This document shows positions 60,419 through 64,000 of a stretch of DNA of 64,000 nt, in pieces. This stretch comes from Phascolomyces articulosus (taxonomy: Eukaryota; Mucoromycota; Mucoromycetes; Mucorales; Lichtheimiaceae). The translations under genes and the position numbers were made by a program. Under the pieces are notes generated by a model, which was not told the DNA's origin, did not search any database, and worked only from the letters and a program-made list of their open reading frames with translations. Positions within the stretch are counted from its first letter, which is position 1; every line of letters begins with the position of its first letter. Location of the stretch: NCBI GenBank assembly GCA_025677815.1, contig JAIXMP010000019.1, forward strand, positions 1-64,000, read 5' to 3'.

Positions 60419-62014
60419 TTAAGGTGGATCATCTCTTGGATGATGAGGCTCTGTAGGAGGTGGTGACATGTAATTTATAAATGAGGTATGATGCTGTGAA
60501 TGTTGTTGTTGTTGTTGATTTGCTATCGATGATGATTGACTATTATTGCTACCAGCAATAGAAGTTTGAGTAGACCCAATACCAAGTCCAACCCTATTAG
60601 GGAAACCAAGTTGTGTAGGAGAACCGTCTTGTTGAATAGGATATTCGATAACGCGAGGTGGCGGTGGCGGTGGAATGGGGGGTGGTGTTGATCGATCACT
60701 ACGTCCATCTTCAAGAGAATAACCACGTTGAACTGTTAATGATCCTCTTCGTATTAATTTTGAATAATGTAAACCGCACGCGTTACATAAAGTTCTAGCG
60801 CCATCCGGCCCTCGGCGCCATTCGGGCGTCTCGGTAGTATGACATGAATGGCATCGTTGACCGATTCTATTATAAAGATATATTCAAAACATCATCCCCC
60901 CAAAAAAAAGAACAAGCCAAGGTTACATGATACATTACATTTAGATTAGCATAGATACCGCATTTCATTTTCATTCATGATACAAAAAAAAAAACAAACG
61001 AATCAGTAGTATAAAAGAAGTATTTCTTACGTCGTCTTTTTCTGTTTACCAAATAAAAAAGAAAAAAGGGGAATAAATAAGGTTTGTCATGGTTATAAAC
61101 TTTATATTATCAATCAAATCAAATAACAAAAAAAAAACTCACGGCTCTTCTTCGATAACTTTGGCGTATACCAATAGAATCCTGCAAGTTCCGCGCCCGG
61201 CGGATCATTACATATTCTGGTGATGTTGACAAAGGCTCACGCTGAGATGTTGTTGATGTTGCTATTGCTGGTGATGATGTCCCAGATGCTAGATTGGATG
61301 TTTCCTATAAAAAGTATTATTATTATTATTATTATTATTTCTCTTTTTTACATTTCATTATGGAATTAGTAAGTGTACCATAGATAATGATGATGTTGAT
61401 TGATCTTCTGTTGTTATTGTATCTTGCTTCAATGCATATAAAAGACCTTGAGCAGCTTTAGATAATTGATCTAAATTAGCTTCTCGATCTTGTATCGTTA
61501 ATTCAGTCCATCCTCTTCGTAATTGTTCTATTTCTTGACATAAAAAAGTACATGTTGCTACAGCCTTATATATAATCCACATTAGATATAAAATGTATGT
61601 CGTATGTATATGTATGTATAAACAACTAGAAAGAAGAAGAAGAAAAAAACGCCCTTTTATATATGTTCTCCTACCGAACTCTAGCAACCCATACAGCTTA
61701 ACTCTCCCCAACTTTTTTTTTATATATACCTCGGCCAAACTTTCTTTTGTATTCATGTCGTCACTGTAAACACTATTATTACTATTATCCGTGGGTGGTT
61801 GTGATTGAGTAGTTGTATTGATAGAAGTTAATGGTGTAGGTGTTAATGGAGGTAATACAACAAAGTCTGTTTTTTTGCTTTGCTGGAAGCTAATTGTGCC
61901 AGCACAAGCTTCTCGAATAGGTGGTAATGAACAAGGTACATTATCATTTCGTTGCGGTGGTTGTGATAGTGGTTGTTGCGGTGGTAGTTGTTGTTGTTTT
62001 TCTTGACTAGACAT
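60419..62014 (-). CDS. GATA-type zinc-finger transcription factor
   Basis: This is a nuclear DNA-binding protein. Five exons are inferred: 62014-61730, 61564-61379, 61304-61143, an 11-nt microexon 61041-61031, and 60866-60419, giving 363 residues. The single GATA finger is near 215-245: IGQRCHSCHTTETPEWRRGP and then LCNACGLHYSKL. Its Cx2C-x18-Cx2C spacing is found in the fungal white-collar-like branch rather than the x17 NSDD/AreA branch. I see no PAS domain. The N-terminus is Gln/Pro/Thr-rich. The middle has a helical stretch (IEQLRRGWTELTIQDREAN), and the C-terminus has a PPPIPPPPPPR run and poly-Gln. The microexon (AAAAAGACGAC) adds KKT plus part of a Thr and is needed to keep frame into the finger. 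Confidence 0.92.
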
Positions 62015-62976
62015 TTGGTTTTATATAAAATATTTTATAAATTAGTTTTAAATGTAAAAAAATAGAAAAAAGGAGAGGAGAAAAAAAAAAAAAAGAAAAA
62101 GAATGAAGTATTGAAAGAAGAAGTAAAAAAGAAGGAATAAAAAAAAACTAACTGTTTTAAAGTTTTCCCACCAACATTTCATTCCCTTGAACTTTACAAT
62201 CCCCACTTTTTTTTTAATCTTTACAATTGAACTAATCTTTTCCCTCTCCTCCCCCCCATTAAAAGTAGAATTAGATTCTTTCTCACTCTCTTGAATGGCT
62301 CCATTCACTTTCTAAAACCCCTCTTTTTTTTTGTTTGGTTTGGTTTAGTTTTCTTCTTCTTCCTTCTCACTGGTCACATACACTTTTTAGGCGCGTGTAA
62401 ACAGCTGTATAAAAATGGTGGGGGGAGGAGAGAAAGAGAGAGATTTTGTTTAAAGTCGGTGGTTGGGGGAGGAAGGAGAAAGAAAGGGGGAATAAGGGAG
62501 AATATTTGAGGGAGAGAGATAATACAGATTTATTGTACTACTACTGGTACTATAGTAAAATATAATATCTTATAATATATTATTATACATACTCCATTAA
62601 AGTTACATTAGATGACGTTGAAAGTGACTGGACGTCATCAGATGATGACCGACACAACATTGAGACGTCCATTAACTCTTGTTTCAAAATGTCAAAATAT
62701 TATGATTAATAAAAAAAGAAAGAGAGAGAGAGAAATAGAAAAAGAAAAAGAAAAGAGTAAAAAAGAAAGCTGTTTTGAAAATGTCGTGACTCTTTTAATA
62801 AAGAAAACACAGATTTATATTTGTTTAAAGTCGATCTTTTCTTTTTTTTTACATAATAAAAATTGAATAAATAAAAGTAGGAAGAAGAAGTATATAGTAT
62901 AACGAAACAAAGGATGAAATGTATATAATTATGATCGATTATAATAATAATAAAAATATAATATAATTAACATCTA
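62015..62976. other. Intergenic, GATA promoter and YME1 3' region
   Basis: Strongly purine-rich on the plus strand (GGAGGAGAGAAAGAGAGAG-like tracts near 62420-62520 and 62716-62770), that is, pyrimidine-rich in GATA transcript sense. Short frames here are low-complexity. No gene is seen. Confidence 0.5.
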
Positions 62977-64000
62977 TTATCGTGACACTGGTTTTCCTGA
63001 TAATACATCCACAATTTCTTGGTAAGTCAGTGTCTCATATTCTATCAATGCTTTGGCTAAAAGATCCAATTCTTCTCGATGGGTTGTTAAGATTTCCTTG
63101 GCTCTTGCTTCAGAAGTTTCAACCAAATGTTTAATTTCCCCTTCAATGGCTTGTTTGGTAGGTGCACTTAATAATTGCATATCTTCATCATCATGGCTAA
63201 TGGGTCCAACCTTGTCACTCATACCATAATTTCGTACCATACGTTTTGCTACATCTGTTGCCTTGACAATATCACTATGGGCTCCACTTGTCACATTATC
63301 GGCTCCGAATATCATTTCTTCCGCCACTCTTCCTCCCATACAAACATCTATTTGTGCAATATATTCACGTTTTGTAAATGAATCCTAAAATATTATTATA
63401 TAATATAAATCCAAGTAAGTATTATGTTATTAAGTAATGTCCATCCAGGTCTGAATTTCTATTTTCAAACAATTTACCTTATCCATTTCAGGTAATTGAA
63501 TGGTGACACCGAGTGCCGATCCTCGAGGCATGATAGTTGCCTTGTGTAATGGCATGGCGCCTGGGGTATAATAAGCAACCAAGGCATGTCCTCCTTCATG
63601 GTAAGCAGTCACCTTTTTACTTTCATCTGTAATTACAGCAGAGCGTCGTTCAGCACCCATCAGAATTTTATCTTTGGCAAATTCTAAATGATGCAAATTC
63701 ACTTCTCGACATCCTTCTCGGGTCGCCTTAATCGCCGCTTGGTTGACTAAATTGGCCAAATCAGCTCCGCTAAAGCCAGGCGTGCCACGCGCAATGACAC
63801 TGACATCCACCGCACTGTCCACTTGAACACTCTTCATGTGATGCTTTAATATCTCGATACGTCCTCGGACATCAGGTAAAGGTACATTCACATGACGATC
63901 AAATCGTCCAGGACGTACTAATGCCTTATCTAAAAGTTCTGGGAAATTCGTTGCAGCAATGAAAATAACACCTTCTGTTTGTGAAAATCCGTCCAGATCC
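62977..64000 (-). CDS. YME1: Mitochondrial i-AAA metalloprotease Yme1, C-terminal part
   Basis: This is an inner-membrane, ATP-dependent zinc protease facing the intermembrane space, which degrades unfolded and short-lived proteins. Only the 3' part is in the window: an exon open at the right edge down to 63478, then 63384-62977 (310 codons including the stop). The AAA second region of homology with its arginine finger is seen as ATNFPELLDKALVRPGRFDR. The lid follows (GTPGFSGADLANLVNQAA), then KDKILMGAERR. The zinc site is HEGGH within AYHEGGHALVAYY, and the third ligand region is VTSGAHSDIVKAT. It ends EYETLTYQEIVDVLSGKP. PRGSALGVTIQLPEMDK and the IxQLPEMDK wording favour i-AAA over m-AAA. 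The 5' part, with the presequence, membrane span and Walker motifs, lies outside. Confidence 0.96.

Noticed and set aside
1..64000. tRNA, rRNA, CRISPR arrays, bacterial-type operons
   Set aside because: I scanned by eye for tRNA T-loop and B-box words (GGTTCRANNCC), conserved rRNA blocks and regular direct repeats, and found none. A covariance-model scan would be decisive for tRNAs and other ncRNAs.

Overview
The window is a nuclear segment of an AT-rich, intron-rich fungus, most likely an early-diverging Mucoromycota (Mucorales-like) species. This rests on dense short GT-AG introns (mostly about 50-125 bp, often with a CTAAY-like branch site), fungal genes such as the eisosome protein Pil1, a KRE9/KNH-like cell-wall protein and a GPR1/FUN34/YaaH transporter, metazoan-like genes such as SLC33A1, EI24 and NASP, and decayed fragments that resemble protein families I recall as expanded in Mucorales. 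I assembled exon models by hand. For all 18 complete recognised genes the summed exon lengths are divisible by three and family motifs continue across the junctions.

Layout. 1-4.2 kb: AT-rich, with a degenerate tandem repeat and a decayed minus-strand gene. 4.5-18.5 kb: SLC33A1 acetyl-CoA transporter (-), ribosomal protein uS10/RPS20 (+), TFIIH helicase XPD/Rad3 (+), cytosolic cysteinyl-tRNA synthetase (+), PA-TM-RING ubiquitin ligase (-). 18.7-23.0 kb: a 4.3 kb inverted duplication, two nearly identical arms of about 1.28 kb around a 1.7 kb spacer. 23.5-30.8 kb: Cdc7 kinase, secreted KRE9-like protein and Pil1 (all +). 32.9-49.7 kb: gene-dense, with a SAM methyltransferase (-), Rsa4/Notchless (-), GPR1/FUN34/YaaH transporter (+), TFIIIC delta subunit with terminal zinc finger (+), COA6 (-), NASP histone chaperone (+), riboflavin kinase (+) and EI24 (-). 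49.8-60.4 kb: a gene-poor, repeat-rich stretch of hairpins, hexamer-repeat clusters, orphan exons and a decayed minus-strand gene. 60.4-64 kb: a GATA zinc-finger factor (-) and the 3' part of the i-AAA protease Yme1 (-).

The intact genes are mainly housekeeping (translation, ribosome assembly, transcription and repair, replication initiation, histone supply, mitochondrial quality control, flavin synthesis). They do not form one pathway and show no clustering like a secondary-metabolite locus. Several are head-to-head over 430-500 bp (SLC33A1/RPS20, RSA4/GPR1-like) or tail-to-tail with very short gaps (TFIIIC/COA6, 52 bp).

The most unusual features are the large inverted duplication, a perfect 19-bp-stem hairpin between the convergent riboflavin kinase and EI24 genes, clustered short hairpins near 51.5-51.9 kb, and very small exons (5 nt in XPD, 11 nt in the GATA gene). 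I found no rRNA, convincing tRNA, CRISPR array or intact transposase.
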